Positions 6,132-6,401 of a stretch of 6,401 nucleotides of DNA are shown piece by piece. The stretch is from Cloacimonetes bacterium UBA6081 (GTDB taxonomy: Bacteria > Cloacimonadota > Cloacimonadia > Cloacimonadales > Cloacimonadaceae). The notes under the pieces were generated by a model. The model was given only the letters and a program-made list of their open reading frames with translations. It was not told the origin of the DNA and searched no databases. The stretch lies in contig DIXL01000031.1 of NCBI GenBank assembly GCA_002428685.1, positions 1-6,401 on the forward strand, written 5' to 3'. Made by a program: the position numbers and the translations under genes. Numbering within the stretch: position 1 is the stretch's first letter; each line of letters opens with the position of its first letter.

Positions 6132-6159
6132 ATTATTACACATAGGCTTGGATTGTCAA
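6132..6159 (-). promoter_or_regulatory. Sigma-70-type extended -10 promoter for oadB-cdd
   Basis: On the minus strand, TTGACA (6159-6154, a perfect -35) is followed after 16 bases by AATAAT (6137-6132, five of six consensus bases), immediately preceded by TGT, which fits an extended -10 (TGn). Transcription would begin near 6125, giving a leader of about 25 bases that carries the GGGAG ribosome binding site (6112-6108). GCTTG/CAAGC (6161-6146) forms a five-base inverted repeat over the -35, possibly a binding site but too short to claim. Confidence 0.8.
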
Positions 6160-6176
6160 GCTTGTTTTAGAAATTC

Positions 6177-6401
6177 TCACATCCCCCCGTTTTTTAAACA
6201 GAGTATGATATGCTGATTTTCTTCATGCCATTTTCCTTGATAGGGATTTAAGTTGAACCTTGTAACCGAGCTAAAGCTGGTATCCACAAGTTCCGATAAG
6301 CGATAATATACAAAACCGTAAATCTTCTTCCAGTTTAGTGTTGTGTCAAACTTAGTATGTCGCAAATAGTATTGGTGTGGCAATCTCCTGATTGCCACAA
6401 G
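6177..6401 (-). CDS. Possible C-terminal part of an unrecognised protein, open to the window edge
   Basis: A stop-free frame of about 74 codons runs from the right edge to a stop at 6177. A GTG at 6398 could serve as start, but it lies inside a 10-base hairpin stem without a visible ribosome binding site, and the frame is still open at the window edge, so a longer gene truncated here is as likely. The peptide is rich in aromatic and polar residues (YYLRHTKF, WKKIYGFVYYRLSEL, SSVTRFNLNPYQGKW) and has no membrane segment or motif that I recognise. In favour of a real gene, it ends just 17 bases before the -35 box of the oadB promoter. Against it are the short length and the absence of any known domain. 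No function is proposed. Confidence 0.35.
   Translation of the reverse strand, partial: LVAIRRLPHQYYLRHTKFDTTLNWKKIYGFVYYRLSELVDTSFSSVTRFNLNPYQGKWHEENQHIILCLKNGGM
6376..6399. repeat. Perfect 10-base-pair hairpin at the right edge
   Basis: TGTGGCAATC (6376-6385), loop TCCT, GATTGCCACA (6390-6399). The GGCAATCTC-like core recalls a family of dispersed repeats seen in many bacterial genomes, but only one copy is visible here. It is unrelated in sequence to the 29-base repeats. Confidence 0.55.

Overview
The window is a compact bacterial chromosomal segment in which every recognisable protein gene lies on the minus strand. The gene content points to an anaerobic, diderm-like fermenter: a sodium-pumping decarboxylase beta subunit, two radical SAM enzymes and a secreted cell-wall amidase with a beta-rich N-terminal domain. 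A member of Candidatus Cloacimonadota or a similar uncultured anaerobe would fit, but this is a guess from gene style; no taxonomic marker is present.

Layout, read in the direction of transcription (right to left): (1) 6177-6401, an unassigned reading frame open to the window edge, with a 10-bp hairpin at its edge; (2) a strong extended -10 promoter at 6159-6132; (3) oadB-type beta subunit (6099-4999) and cytidine deaminase cdd (4987-4586), 11 bases apart and so probably one transcript; (4) a 210-base gap holding an inverted pair of 29-base hairpin repeats; (5) a tightly packed four-gene run: PflX-like radical SAM protein (4375-3434), exported N-acetylmuramoyl-L-alanine amidase (3431-2310), sensor-less histidine kinase (2313-1519) and PDZ/radical SAM/DUF512 protein (1519-248); (6) a second inverted pair of the same repeat downstream (53-190).

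The four-gene run has junctions of 2 bases, a 4-base overlap and a 1-base overlap, so the proteins are probably made together through coupled translation. Two radical SAM enzymes of unknown substrate, a peptidoglycan hydrolase and an orphan kinase do not form any pathway I recognise. The oadB-cdd pair has its own promoter; I see no clear promoter for the four-gene run and no canonical terminator after cdd, so readthrough is possible.

The most notable non-coding signal is that the four-gene run is bracketed by two REPIN-like or MITE-like units of 138 and 143 bases. In addition, the two genes that end just before such a unit (cdd and the DUF512 gene) share a sequence beginning at their TAG stop codons: TAG, four bases, then ATGTCAAG. 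A third copy of this motif lies on the other side of the downstream unit. I do not see a complete, clearly new defence or metabolic system. The repeat/stop-codon association and the unusual operon are the best leads.
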